A stretch of 21,028 nt of DNA from Flavobacterium sp. (GCA_004296145.1 SEBM01000009.1:1-21028), one strand, 5' to 3'; counted from the stretch's first letter, positions 1 through 8,520 are shown. Notes: generated from the letters alone by a model not told the origin. Numbers and translations are program-made.

Positions 1-13
1 CCATAAAATATAA

Positions 14-826
14 ATGAATTCAATATTTAACCTACAAGGAAAAATTGCACTTATTACAGGTGGCGCCGGTGTACTTGGAAGCAACTTTGCAAACGTTTTG
101 GCCAAACAAGGCGTGATTACCGGAATCGTTTCCCAATCTATCGAAAAAGCCAACAAGACTGTTGAAACCATACAAAATAATGGCGGACAGGCTTTTGCTA
201 TTCAGGCGAATGTTTTAAACAAAGAAGAATTAGAAAAAGCAAAAGATTTTATTGTTGAAAAATACGGTCGCCTCGATATTCTGATCAATGCTGCGGGAGG
301 AAATATGCCGGGAGCAACAATCAGACCGGATCAGGCAATTTATGATTTGCAAACAGAAGATTTACAGAAAGTTGTTGATTTGAATATTATCGGAACAATG
401 CTTCCTTCTCAGGTATTTGCAGAACTTTTTGCAAAACAGAAACAGGGAAATATCATCAATATTTCATCGGCTTCGGCACAAAGACCTTTAACCCGAGTTG
501 TAGGTTATTCGGCTTCAAAAGCAGCGATTGATAACTTCACACAATGGATGGCGGTTGAATTGGCGGGTAAATATGGCGAAGGAATTCGTGTAAATGCTAT
601 TTCACCGGGGTTTTTCATCGGAGAACAAAATCGTGCTTTATTATTGGAACCGGATGGGAAATTAACGCCAAGAGGACAAAAAATCATCGAACATACACCA
701 ATGGGAAGATTCGGAACACCCGAAGATATTGACGGAGCGCTATTATTTTTATGCAGCGACATGTCCAAATTTGTAACCGGAACAATCCTCAAAGTTGACG
801 GAGGATTTGCTGCGACAAGTATTTAA
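14..826 (+). CDS. SDR-family D-mannonate oxidoreductase (fructuronate reductase), probable
   Basis: This is a 270-residue cytoplasmic short-chain dehydrogenase/reductase with no signal peptide. The Rossmann cofactor motif TGGAGVLG is at residues 15-22, the NAAG motif at 92-95, the catalytic Ser near 151-152 and the YxxxK pair at Tyr165/Lys169. The C-terminal VDGG (261-264) is typical of classical SDRs. The family fold is certain; the substrate is inferred. It lies directly upstream of mannonate dehydratase, and in Bacteroidota an SDR enzyme commonly replaces the unrelated long-chain UxuB, interconverting D-fructuronate and D-mannonate with NAD(P)H. It would feed UxuA in the glucuronate branch leading to 2-keto-3-deoxygluconate. 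The ATG at 14 places the cofactor motif at the usual distance from the N-terminus. Alternatives are a 2-keto-3-deoxygluconate or gluconate-type oxidoreductase. Confidence 0.82.
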   Translation: MNSIFNLQGKIALITGGAGVLGSNFANVLAKQGVITGIVSQSIEKANKTVETIQNNGGQAFAIQANVLNKEELEKAKDFIVEKYGRLDILINAAGGNMPGATIRPDQAIYDLQTEDLQKVVDLNIIGTMLPSQVFAELFAKQKQGNIINISSASAQRPLTRVVGYSASKAAIDNFTQWMAVELAGKYGEGIRVNAISPGFFIGEQNRALLLEPDGKLTPRGQKIIEHTPMGRFGTPEDIDGALLFLCSDMSKFVTGTILKVDGGFAATSI

Positions 827-841
827 ATGTAAGATCATAGC

Positions 842-942
842 GTCCTGCAAGGTTTCCAAAACCTTGTAGGTCTGATAAATATTTAATGAGTATTTAAAGC
901 TTTAATAAATATACCTACAAGGTTTTGGAAACCTTGCAGGAC
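842..942. repeat. Nested palindromic inverted repeat, 30-bp perfect arms
   Basis: Positions 842-871 and 913-942 are exact reverse complements over 30 bp, separated by a 41-nt AT-rich spacer. Each arm is itself an imperfect palindrome (CCTGCAAGGTTT facing AAACCTTGTAGG), so either one large hairpin or two small ones can form. It fills most of the 137-nt gap between the SDR gene and uxuA. Similar elements are, to my knowledge, common between genes in Flavobacterium. It may act as a transcript-stabilising or attenuating structure, or as a REP-like mobile repeat. Confidence 0.9.
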
Positions 943-963
943 TAACAAAAAACAAATCAAAAA

Positions 964-2148
964 ATGGAACAGACATTGAGATGGTTCGGCCCAAACGATC
1001 CGGTTTCTTTACAAGATATTTTACAAACAGGAGCAACCGGAATTGTGACTGCATTACACCATATTCCAAATGGTGAAGTATGGCAGATTGATGAAATTAT
1101 TAAACGAAAAGTCGAAATCGAGCATAAAGACGGTGATCCTAAACAAGGTGCATCAGGTTTGATTTGGTCGGTTGTAGAAAGTATTCCGGTTCACGAAGAC
1201 ATTAAAAAACAAACTGGAAATTACCTTCAATATATTGAAAATTATAAGGAAAGCATCAGAAATCTGGCTTTGTGCGGAATAAAATGTATCTGTTATAATT
1301 TTATGCCGGTTTTGGACTGGTCAAGAACAGATTTGTCTTATGAAGTTGCCGACGGATCAAAAGCGCTGCGTTTTGATATAAATGCTTTTGCTGCTTTTGA
1401 ATTGTTTATTTTAAAAAGACCGGACGCTCAAAAAGAATATTCGCTGGAACAAATTCAAAAATCCAGAAATTATTTTGATGCCATGTCTGATGCTGATAAA
1501 GTAAAATTGCAGCAAAACATTCTTGCCGGACTACCGGGAGCTGAAGAAGCGTATACTGTAGAGGATTTTTTGGTGACATTAAACGGTTACAATCATATTA
1601 ACAGACAAAAATTAAAAGATAATCTTTTCTACTTTTTAAGAGAAATTATTCCGGTTGCCGAAAAAGCAGGCGTTTTGATGGCGATTCACCCGGACGATCC
1701 GCCCTACCCGATTTTGGGATTACCAAGAGTCGTAAGTACTGAGGAAGATTTGATAGAACTTATGGGTGCTATTGATTCTAAATCAAACGGATTTACGATG
1801 TGTACCGGTTCTTACGGTGTTCGCGCTGATAATGATTTACCAGGAATTGTAAGACGTCATGGCGATAAAATGAATTTCATTCACCTTAGAAGTACAGAAC
1901 GAGATGAAGAAGGCAGTTTCTACGAAGCCAACCATCTTGAAGGTGACGTTGATATGTACGAAGTTGTAAAAGCTATTATTGAAGTCGAAAAAAGAAACGG
2001 AAGCAATTTACCAATGCGTCCCGATCACGGACATCAGATGCTGGATGATTTAAAGAAAAAAACAAATCCTGGTTATTCCGGAATTGGCCGATTAAGAGGA
2101 CTTGCCGAATTACGAGGACTTGAAATGGGAATTAAAAGATCTATATAA
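964..2148 (+). CDS. uxuA: Mannonate dehydratase UxuA
   Basis: This 394-residue cytoplasmic protein dehydrates D-mannonate to 2-keto-3-deoxy-D-gluconate (EC 4.2.1.8), the last specific step of glucuronate catabolism before 2-keto-3-deoxygluconate kinase and aldolase. It has the typical family length and the usual N-terminus, with RWFGPNDPVSL near residue 6 and TGIVTALHHIPNGE from about 25. Candidate metal ligands of the xylose-isomerase-like barrel are all present: His242 in HPDDPP, Cys280 in CTGSYG, His307 in IHLRS and Asp354 in RPDHGHQM. The NFMPVLDWSRTDL block near residue 112 is also characteristic. It follows the SDR gene on the same strand after a repeat-filled gap, and the two probably work in sequence. 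The start at 964 follows an A-rich stretch without a Shine-Dalgarno, normal for this phylum. Confidence 0.96.
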   Translation: MEQTLRWFGPNDPVSLQDILQTGATGIVTALHHIPNGEVWQIDEIIKRKVEIEHKDGDPKQGASGLIWSVVESIPVHEDIKKQTGNYLQYIENYKESIRNLALCGIKCICYNFMPVLDWSRTDLSYEVADGSKALRFDINAFAAFELFILKRPDAQKEYSLEQIQKSRNYFDAMSDADKVKLQQNILAGLPGAEEAYTVEDFLVTLNGYNHINRQKLKDNLFYFLREIIPVAEKAGVLMAIHPDDPPYPILGLPRVVSTEEDLIELMGAIDSKSNGFTMCTGSYGVRADNDLPGIVRRHGDKMNFIHLRSTERDEEGSFYEANHLEGDVDMYEVVKAIIEVEKRNGSNLPMRPDHGHQMLDDLKKKTNPGYSGIGRLRGLAELRGLEMGIKRSI

Positions 2149-2151
2149 TTT

Positions 2152-2219
2152 TTTTGCCACAAAGTCGCTAAGTCGCAATGATAAAACAATCTTAGTGTCT
2201 TTGTGCCTTTGTGGCAAAA
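2152..2219. repeat. Inverted repeat / hairpin downstream of uxuA
   Basis: The 13-nt arms TTTTGCCACAAAG (2152-2164) and CTTTGTGGCAAAA (2207-2219) are perfectly complementary. An additional pairing, CTAAG (2167-2171) with CTTAG (2191-2195), lies inside. It starts 4 nt after the uxuA stop codon. The T-run is on the 5' side and A-rich sequence follows, so it does not look like a classical intrinsic terminator for the + strand. The arms contain CAAAG/CTTTG units resembling those of the element at 16966-17063. Confidence 0.75.
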
Positions 2220-2296
2220 CAAAAAAACAGTTTAAGAACTGACCACTCTCAAACTTATTATTACAAAAAACAAAATGCAGCAAACTACTAACTATC

Positions 2297-3967
2297 ATGA
2301 CTTTCAAAAACCAAACTATTGGAAAATACCGGAATATCTGCGGTATTTTTGTCACTGTTCTACTTATTCCCTTAAATGTAATTAGTCAGGAAACACCAAA
2401 AATCCTGAATCAGAAAACTGCCATTAATTACCTGCCCGATTTTAGTTACGCAGGGTATCATTTTGGCGAAAAAAACCTTCCTGATTTTCAGGGAAAAATA
2501 ATAAATGCGACAGATTTTGGCGTAAAACCCAATGACGAATTAGACGATTCAAAAGCATTATTAAAAGCCATAAAAGCAGCAAATGCTGTAGAAGGAAATG
2601 TAATTCTGCAATTGCCTGCCGGAAGAATCATTCTAAGCGATATTTTATACATCGAAAGAAGCAATTTTGTACTTCGCGGAGAAGGTTCCGGTAAAAACGG
2701 AACAGAAATTTTCTGCCCGAGACCAATGATGTATTTAAAAAATCCTGAATCTCTTGCAGAATTAAGAGAATACCTGACCACTTTTGATAAAAGACAACGT
2801 GAAAATGAAAACAATATCGATTTACCGTTTTCACAATATGCGTGGTCGGGAGGTTTTATCTGGACGCAAATTCCGGGTGAACGTGTAAAATCGTATCTGG
2901 ATAAATACGAACCGAATCCAAATGTTCTTGCAAAAGTCAGCAGTGGAAATATGGGCGAGCATGTTATAAATGTTTCAGACGTAAACGGATTGAAAGTTGG
3001 CGATGTTGTAGAACTGGAACTCTTTAATAAAGACGGCGAAAATGGCGAAATCATCAAAGAGTTATATAAAGGCGCCAATGTAAAACCGGGTTCACATCAT
3101 TGGAAATTTCCAAAACTGCCAATAGTAAGACAACAAGTTGAAATCACTAAAATTTCAGGTTCGAAAATTACTTTAAAAACGCCATTGACGATTTCAATAA
3201 AACCAGGTTATCAGGCACAATTGGTCGAATGGAAACATTTAAATGAAGTCGGAGTTGAGCATTTGCGTTTTACTTTTCCGGATATTCCAAGAGTGGCGCA
3301 TCATGTTGAGCCAGGAAACAATGGAATTTTCTTAACTCGTGTTTTTAATAGCTGGGTAAAAGATGTTGTCATCACCAACGCCGACAGCGGAATTTTAGCC
3401 GAAGAAATCTCAAACGTTACAATTCAAGATATTACAACTGACGGAAATCATATGGCGCATTATACCGTGACTTTGGGCGGAGTACACAATGTTTTGGTTC
3501 AAAACCTTAAGGTTTATAATAAAGCTGTTCATCCTTTGAGTTTCAACACTTTTGCAACCAAAAATGTTTATAAGGATTGTGAGGTTTTTGCAGATCCGGT
3601 TTTAGACCAGCATTCGGGTGCGAATCATCAGAATTTGTTTGATCATATTACGGTTCATTTTACTCCTGATAGCAATAATAGTTACGCTTTATTTGGCGGC
3701 GGCGGCGCAGATTACTGGAAACCTTCGCACGGCCCTTACAGCACTTTTTGGAATTTAAACATTCAGGTTTCTGATCCGGAAAAAATCACGAATCCTGTTT
3801 TGCTTTACGGAATGAAAGACGGCCCATTCGCAAGAATTATTGGCGTAAACGGAAATGCCAAATTTGAAGTAAAATACGAACCGGAACCTTATATCGAGTT
3901 TCTAAATCAGCCAATGGAGAAAGTTCCTTCTTTGTATGATTATCAATTGAAAAGGCGCCTAAAGTAG
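2297..3967 (+). CDS. Secreted right-handed beta-helix protein, candidate uronic-acid polysaccharide lyase
   Basis: This is a 556-residue exported protein with an N-terminal hydrophobic segment (about residues 13-30) and probable signal-peptidase I cleavage near ISQ at 29-31. Residues 68-140 resemble the start of the pectate-lyase-3/GH28-like fold: ATDFGVKPNDELDDSKAL (71-88), then a parallel beta-helix entry with LPAGRI and LRGEGSGKNGT (126-136). A middle insertion (about 200-310) follows. From about 315 to 480 there are short V/I-N-V/I rungs such as VKDVVITNADSG and VLVQNLKVYN. A His-rich stretch, DQHSGANHQNLFDH (437-450), could hold catalytic residues. I cannot place it in a named lyase or hydrolase family; membership in the DUF4955-type beta-helix proteins is worth testing. 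The neighbouring GH88 gene implies that a lyase exists in the system, and this is the only candidate here. A lyase role is inference; a GH28-like hydrolase or epimerase is possible. Confidence 0.65.
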   Translation: MTFKNQTIGKYRNICGIFVTVLLIPLNVISQETPKILNQKTAINYLPDFSYAGYHFGEKNLPDFQGKIINATDFGVKPNDELDDSKALLKAIKAANAVEGNVILQLPAGRIILSDILYIERSNFVLRGEGSGKNGTEIFCPRPMMYLKNPESLAELREYLTTFDKRQRENENNIDLPFSQYAWSGGFIWTQIPGERVKSYLDKYEPNPNVLAKVSSGNMGEHVINVSDVNGLKVGDVVELELFNKDGENGEIIKELYKGANVKPGSHHWKFPKLPIVRQQVEITKISGSKITLKTPLTISIKPGYQAQLVEWKHLNEVGVEHLRFTFPDIPRVAHHVEPGNNGIFLTRVFNSWVKDVVITNADSGILAEEISNVTIQDITTDGNHMAHYTVTLGGVHNVLVQNLKVYNKAVHPLSFNTFATKNVYKDCEVFADPVLDQHSGANHQNLFDHITVHFTPDSNNSYALFGGGGADYWKPSHGPYSTFWNLNIQVSDPEKITNPVLLYGMKDGPFARIIGVNGNAKFEVKYEPEPYIEFLNQPMEKVPSLYDYQLKRRLK

Positions 3968-3985
3968 GATTTTATGCGAAATAAA

Positions 3986-4127
3986 TAATCTCAATTTTGT
4001 GTCATTTCGACGAAGGAGAAATCACACAAGAAACTCCATTCTGAGAGTTATTATCCTTTGTCGATTCACGAGTGTGATTTCTCCTTCGTCGAAATGACAC
4101 AGAATGAGACAATACTTTGTGAGATTA
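3986..4127. repeat. Long inverted repeat with 30-bp perfect arms
   Basis: Positions 3998-4027 and 4072-4101 are exact reverse complements over 30 bp, centred on TTTCGACGAAGGAGAAATC, with a 44-nt spacer. Outside these arms TAATCTCA (3986-3993) pairs with TGAGATTA (4120-4127), so the element is about 140 bp. It occupies much of the 239-nt gap between the beta-helix gene and the regulator gene. The motif looks like a dispersed Flavobacterium intergenic repeat. The remaining gap (4128-4206) is AT-rich and shows no clear promoter match. Confidence 0.9.
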
Positions 4128-4206
4128 ATTAAAAAGCAAAAAAAAAACTACTAATAAAACCTTTGTCCCTTAGAACCTTTGCCACTTTGTACCTTAAAAA
4201 AATGCT

Positions 4207-7200
4207 ATGAAAACAAAAATAGCTCTCCTAATTCTTGTACTTGTTTCGGGAAATACGTTTTCCCAAAATAAATACCGCCTTAAAAATATTTCAACAACTG
4301 ACGGGCTTTCTCAGAGTTCTGTCATTGCTATTCATCAGGATAGGTTTGGGCAAATGTGGTTCGGGACGCGTGACGGACTGAATAAATATGATGGCAGTAA
4401 ATTTACTGTTTTCAGGAATGATGTTTTGGATAAAACCACCATTAGTAATAACGATATTTTGGCCATCGATGAAGATAGTTCAGGAAAACTTTGGGTTGGA
4501 ACTTATAATGGACTCAATTGCTACGATCCTGTTTCTAATACTTTTAAACGGTATTTACATAACCAAACAAACCACACGATAAGCAGCAATGCGGTTTGGT
4601 GTATTAAAGAAATTGGGAACGAACTTTGGTTCGGAACCTCAAAAGGATTGAGTATTCTCAATAAAAAAACAAACCTTTTTACTTCTGTTTTTCATTCGGA
4701 TACTGATTCTGCTACTTTACCAAGCAACAATATTCTAAGTATTGTAAAGACCAAAAAAGGCGAAATTTGGATTGGTACAACCAAAGGTTTATGCAAACTT
4801 GAAAGTAGAAAAAATGGAAAATTATCTTTCAAAAACTATCGTTTAAACAATAATGATCTTCTTAATGTACAATCAATTGCAGAAGATTCTAAAGGCAATT
4901 TATGGATTGGAACAAAGAACAAAGGCCTTTTGCAATTCGATAAAACAACAAACAAATTTGTTTCTTTTTTGTCTGATGAAAAGTACAAGGAAATAAATCC
5001 GGACATTCGTTCTTTGGTTTTTGATAAAGAAGGTGATTTATGGATTGGCGCGTACGACGGAATCTATATTTACGGAAAAGACAAAAGCCTCGAAAAAATC
5101 AACAACAGCAATAACAACAACGGAATTGATAAAGTAAAATCGGTTTTTGTAGACCGAAAAGGCTCGGTTTGGATTGGCTGTTATTACAAAGGCGTCAATA
5201 TTTGGGATGTATCGAATGTCAATTTTTCGAATTACAATCAGAATTCGAAGAAGATTCCGATGAGTTTTGATGTGGTGAGTTCTATTATTTCAGATAAAAA
5301 CAAAAATATCTATTTTGGGACAGAAGGCGGCGGGATAACCATTTATAATCCAACAACTTCTTATGTAAGTTATATCAACAGTAAAACCGGACAATCGAAT
5401 AAAAATGACATTAAATCGATGTGTCTTTCGCAGGATAATATCTTATGGATTGGTACATTTTCTAAAGGAATTTCAGCTTACAATACTATTTCAAAAAGGA
5501 TTGAAGACAGCAGGATTTCTGCTGAATTGAGTGAGTTCTTAAAAGAAACCGGAGTTTATTCCATCAAAACAGAAAGCAACGGAATCATTTGGATTGGAAC
5601 TTTTGGTAAAGGTCTTATTCGCTATAACGCTAATAATAAAACTTTTGAGATAATCGGAAATGATAATACAAAATCCAATTTCCTGACTAATAATATTATC
5701 CGGACTATTTTGGCTGACCAAAAAAAACAGCTTTGGGTTGGCACACAAAACGGATTGAATTGCATTTCGCTAAATAATTTTAAGCCTAATCAATATTCGA
5801 TCAGACATTATTTTTTTGATAATCCTTCTTTGTCGGGAGATGATATCCTGACTTTGTTTCAGGACAGCCAGCATAAAATCTGGGTCGGCACAAAAGCAAA
5901 AGGGCTTCATTATTTTGATGGAAAAAAATTCAACAGAGTTAATCTGAGAGTTGGGAACACGATTATAACTTCTGTACATACTATTTTGGAAGACGACGAT
6001 AAAAACCTTTGGATTAGCAGTAATCAGGGAATTATTAAATACAGTACAACTCAAAAAACAGTCGTTTTATACGATCAGAAAGATGGTTTGGCGAGTAATG
6101 AATTCAATGATAATTCTTCTTTAAAACTGGATTCCAATAAATTTTATTTCGGAAGTCCGTCCGGAGCTACTTATTTTGATGCCAAAAAAATCTCCATCAA
6201 TAAATACGCGCCTCAGGTTTTAATTACCAATCTCAAGATTAAAAATGAAACTATAAATCCGAATGACGGAGCAGAAATTTTAGAGAAAAGTATTGGTTAT
6301 ACGAAAGACATAACACTCGATTATGATAAGGCAAATTTTTCAATTAGTTTCGCCATTCCGAATTACATCCGATCCAAAAATAATCAATACAGTTATCGTT
6401 TGATTGGATTGGAAAATAACTGGACAACGACTAAAAACAGCGAAGCCAATTTTGCGATTCAGAATCCGGGAACTTATGTTTTTGAAGTAAAAGCCGCTAA
6501 CAATGATGGCGTTTGGAACACCGCTCCTACTACGCTTACCGTTACCGTAAACCCTGCGCCGTGGCGAAGTATATGGGCGTTTCTATTGTACGGAATTTTA
6601 ATCGGACTGGCTTTGTACGGTTTAATGTGGATTATTAAATCGAAAGCAATTTTAAAACAAAAATTAGAACTGGAATATCTGGAAACCAAACGTATTGAAG
6701 AAAACAACAGGGCAAAACTGGATTTCTTTACGAATATTTCGCACGAATTCAGAACGCCATTAACCTTGATTCTTGGGCCTTTACAACAGATATTAGCCGA
6801 TTATAACGGAACGAATGAAATGTATAAAAAGCTGTTGGTTATTGAAGGAAGTGCCAATCATCTTTTGAGCCTGATCAACCGATTAATGGATTTTAGAAAA
6901 CTTGAAAATCATCAGGTTGCGCTTGAATCTGCTAACGGAAATATCGTAAAATTTACAAGAGAAATCTTTTTATCCTTTATCGAATATGCCAAAGACGGCG
7001 GTTACACCTATACTTTTGAAACTCAGGAAGAAGAAATTCTGGTTTATTTTGATCGTTACAAACTGGAACGTGTTTTTTATAATCTGATTTCGAACGCTTT
7101 CAGATATACGCCAAAAGGCGGAAATATCAATATCAAAATAAGTCATGATAATGAGAATCTGTTTATTGCTGTAGAAGATTCCGGTGTTGGAATTGCAGAA

Positions 7201-8304
7201 CAGCATATTGACAAAATATTTGATTTGTTTTTTGAAATTCCAATGCACAACAACGTTCAGAAAAATTATAATAAAGGAACCGGAATTGGTTTGTCAATTG
7301 TAAAAAACATTGTCAAACTTCATAAAGGAAATATTGATGTTGTCAATAAAAAAACATCAGAAGGCGTTATTTTTACGGTAACACTTCCGCTTGGAAGCGA
7401 ACATCTTCAAGAAAATGAAATCATTAAGGATTTTAAAATTAGTGACGATATCGAACAATATACGGCACAGCTTGAAACCACAGAAATAACGGAACATGAA
7501 GACATTGACGATTTAGTTGTAAACGCAGAAAGGCAAACAATCCTGATTGTGGAAGATCATAAGGTGTTGCGAAATTTTATGAAAAACCTGCTCAAAAAAG
7601 ATTATAATATTATTGTAGCCGATAACGGGAAAACAGCTTTGGAAAAAGCATTACAATATGTTCCAAACTTAATTATCAGTGATGTTATTATGCCCGAAAT
7701 GGTGGGTACAGAGCTTTGTTCTCAAATAAAAGAAAATCTAAAAACCAGTCATATTCCGGTTATATTGCTGACTTCGAGATCTTCTCTGGTTTACAAATTT
7801 GAAGGACTGGAAAGCGGAGCTGATGATTACATCAGTAAACCTTTCAACCTGATTGAATTTAAATTAAGAGTCAAAAACCTGCTGAATTCAACCGAAAGAC
7901 TAAAAGCAAAATTCTCCAGTGAAGACAGTTTTGTGCCGTCAGAAATTACGGTTTCTTCGCTTGACGAGGAACTATTAAAAAAAGCATTCAAAATTGTAGA
8001 AGATAATATTTCGAACGAACAATTTGATATTCCGTTTTTCTGTTCAGAATTAGGAGTCAGCCGTACGATGTTATTCTTAAAAATAAAAGCATGGACGAAT
8101 TTTACGCCAAACGAATTCATTCATGAAATAAGATTAAAACGTGCCGCTCAATTATTAGAATTAAACAAATTAAACGTTTCTGAAGTGAGTTACAAAGTCG
8201 GTTTTAACAATCCGAAATACTTTAGCAAATGCTTCCAGAAACGATACGGAGAAACTCCGTCACAATTTGCTGACAAATTTTCTAAACCAGTGTCAGTATT
8301 TTAA
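4207..8304 (+). CDS. Hybrid two-component system sensor/regulator (HTCS)
   Basis: This 1365-residue one-protein signalling system is probably anchored in the inner membrane. A signal peptide (about 1-19) precedes a periplasmic sensor of at least 13 propeller-blade repeats of the type LWIGTxxGL, plus one degenerate copy, consistent with two seven-bladed Reg_prop propellers. A Y_Y_Y immunoglobulin-like domain (about 722-783) and one transmembrane helix (about 787-811) follow. In the cytoplasm are a histidine kinase (H-box NISHEFRTP, His846; N-box Asn963; G-box GTGIGLS), a receiver domain (about 1111-1226, Asp1159 in SDVIMPEM, Lys1211) and a C-terminal AraC-type double helix-turn-helix (about 1255-1362). 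All key residues are intact. Such proteins bind an oligosaccharide released from the target glycan and activate the adjacent susC/D and enzyme genes. The likely inducer is a glucuronate-containing oligosaccharide; this is inferred from neighbours only. Confidence 0.96.
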   Translation: MKTKIALLILVLVSGNTFSQNKYRLKNISTTDGLSQSSVIAIHQDRFGQMWFGTRDGLNKYDGSKFTVFRNDVLDKTTISNNDILAIDEDSSGKLWVGTYNGLNCYDPVSNTFKRYLHNQTNHTISSNAVWCIKEIGNELWFGTSKGLSILNKKTNLFTSVFHSDTDSATLPSNNILSIVKTKKGEIWIGTTKGLCKLESRKNGKLSFKNYRLNNNDLLNVQSIAEDSKGNLWIGTKNKGLLQFDKTTNKFVSFLSDEKYKEINPDIRSLVFDKEGDLWIGAYDGIYIYGKDKSLEKINNSNNNNGIDKVKSVFVDRKGSVWIGCYYKGVNIWDVSNVNFSNYNQNSKKIPMSFDVVSSIISDKNKNIYFGTEGGGITIYNPTTSYVSYINSKTGQSNKNDIKSMCLSQDNILWIGTFSKGISAYNTISKRIEDSRISAELSEFLKETGVYSIKTESNGIIWIGTFGKGLIRYNANNKTFEIIGNDNTKSNFLTNNIIRTILADQKKQLWVGTQNGLNCISLNNFKPNQYSIRHYFFDNPSLSGDDILTLFQDSQHKIWVGTKAKGLHYFDGKKFNRVNLRVGNTIITSVHTILEDDDKNLWISSNQGIIKYSTTQKTVVLYDQKDGLASNEFNDNSSLKLDSNKFYFGSPSGATYFDAKKISINKYAPQVLITNLKIKNETINPNDGAEILEKSIGYTKDITLDYDKANFSISFAIPNYIRSKNNQYSYRLIGLENNWTTTKNSEANFAIQNPGTYVFEVKAANNDGVWNTAPTTLTVTVNPAPWRSIWAFLLYGILIGLALYGLMWIIKSKAILKQKLELEYLETKRIEENNRAKLDFFTNISHEFRTPLTLILGPLQQILADYNGTNEMYKKLLVIEGSANHLLSLINRLMDFRKLENHQVALESANGNIVKFTREIFLSFIEYAKDGGYTYTFETQEEEILVYFDRYKLERVFYNLISNAFRYTPKGGNINIKISHDNENLFIAVEDSGVGIAEQHIDKIFDLFFEIPMHNNVQKNYNKGTGIGLSIVKNIVKLHKGNIDVVNKKTSEGVIFTVTLPLGSEHLQENEIIKDFKISDDIEQYTAQLETTEITEHEDIDDLVVNAERQTILIVEDHKVLRNFMKNLLKKDYNIIVADNGKTALEKALQYVPNLIISDVIMPEMVGTELCSQIKENLKTSHIPVILLTSRSSLVYKFEGLESGADDYISKPFNLIEFKLRVKNLLNSTERLKAKFSSEDSFVPSEITVSSLDEELLKKAFKIVEDNISNEQFDIPFFCSELGVSRTMLFLKIKAWTNFTPNEFIHEIRLKRAAQLLELNKLNVSEVSYKVGFNNPKYFSKCFQKRYGETPSQFADKFSKPVSVF

Positions 8305-8328
8305 AAAATCCAGTGTTTTCAAGGCTTT

Positions 8329-8364
8329 AAAAAAGGGTATCTGTATTATTAGATACCCTTTTTT
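8329..8364 (+). terminator. Intrinsic terminator after the HTCS gene
   Basis: A 14-bp perfect stem, AAAAAAGGGTATCT (8329-8342) with AGATACCCTTTTTT (8351-8364), closes an 8-nt loop and ends in a T-run. It starts 24 nt after the HTCS stop codon. The symmetric A and T tracts would let it work in either direction. It separates regulator transcription from the susC unit. Confidence 0.88.
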
Positions 8365-8397
8365 GTATTTCTATATCGTTTTCGGCTTATACATTTG
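8363..8397 (+). promoter_or_regulatory. Candidate Bacteroidota promoter for susCD
   Basis: TACATTTG (8390-8397) matches the Bacteroidota -7 consensus TAnnTTTG exactly. A TTG at 8363-8365 could serve as the -33 element with a 24-nt spacer, slightly longer than the usual 17-23, and overlaps the T-run of the preceding terminator. Transcription would start at about 8402-8405, giving a leader of roughly 115 nt before susC. It is the only exact match I noticed upstream of the susC start. An HTCS binding site should lie near or upstream of it, but I could not identify one. Confidence 0.5.
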
Positions 8398-8401
8398 TCC
8401 T

Positions 8402-8494
8402 ATGAAATTCAAAAAAACAAAATTCATATTACTCCAGATCCTGTTTATGATGCTGATAATAGGAATGAGTTTATTGCTTTTTTATCTGAACTAA
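8402..8494 (+). CDS. Possible 30-residue membrane peptide in the susC leader
   Basis: ATG at 8402 opens a 30-codon frame with a basic N-terminus (MKFKKTKF) followed by a single hydrophobic helix (about residues 9-28). The frame extends further upstream in the genome, but those codons run through the terminator hairpin into the HTCS gene, so only the short form is plausible. The ATG falls at or beside the predicted transcription start, so any translation would be almost leaderless. I do not recognise a family. It could be a chance frame in the AT-rich leader. Confidence 0.25.
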   Translation: MKFKKTKFILLQILFMMLIIGMSLLLFYLN

Positions 8495-8520
8495 CTATTA
8501 ATCTTTAAACCAAAAAATGA

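Noticed and set aside
2275..2385. Out-of-frame ATG start before the beta-helix gene (36 codons)
   Set aside because: The product ends inside the signal-peptide region and has no recognisable features. The in-frame ATG at 2297 gives a convincing signal peptide, so no frameshift needs to be assumed.
2488..3078. 196-codon open frame on the - strand
   Set aside because: It is antisense to the beta-helix gene, has low-complexity Ser/Phe-rich composition and no family features.
842..4127. Inverted repeats as insertion-sequence ends or CRISPR units
   Set aside because: No transposase or integrase gene lies between or beside them, arm pairs are within about 140 bp, and there is no regular repeat-spacer series.
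8267..8494. 75-codon form of the small ORF before susC
   Set aside because: It would begin inside the HTCS gene and be translated through the terminator hairpin; only the 30-codon form from 8402 is worth considering.
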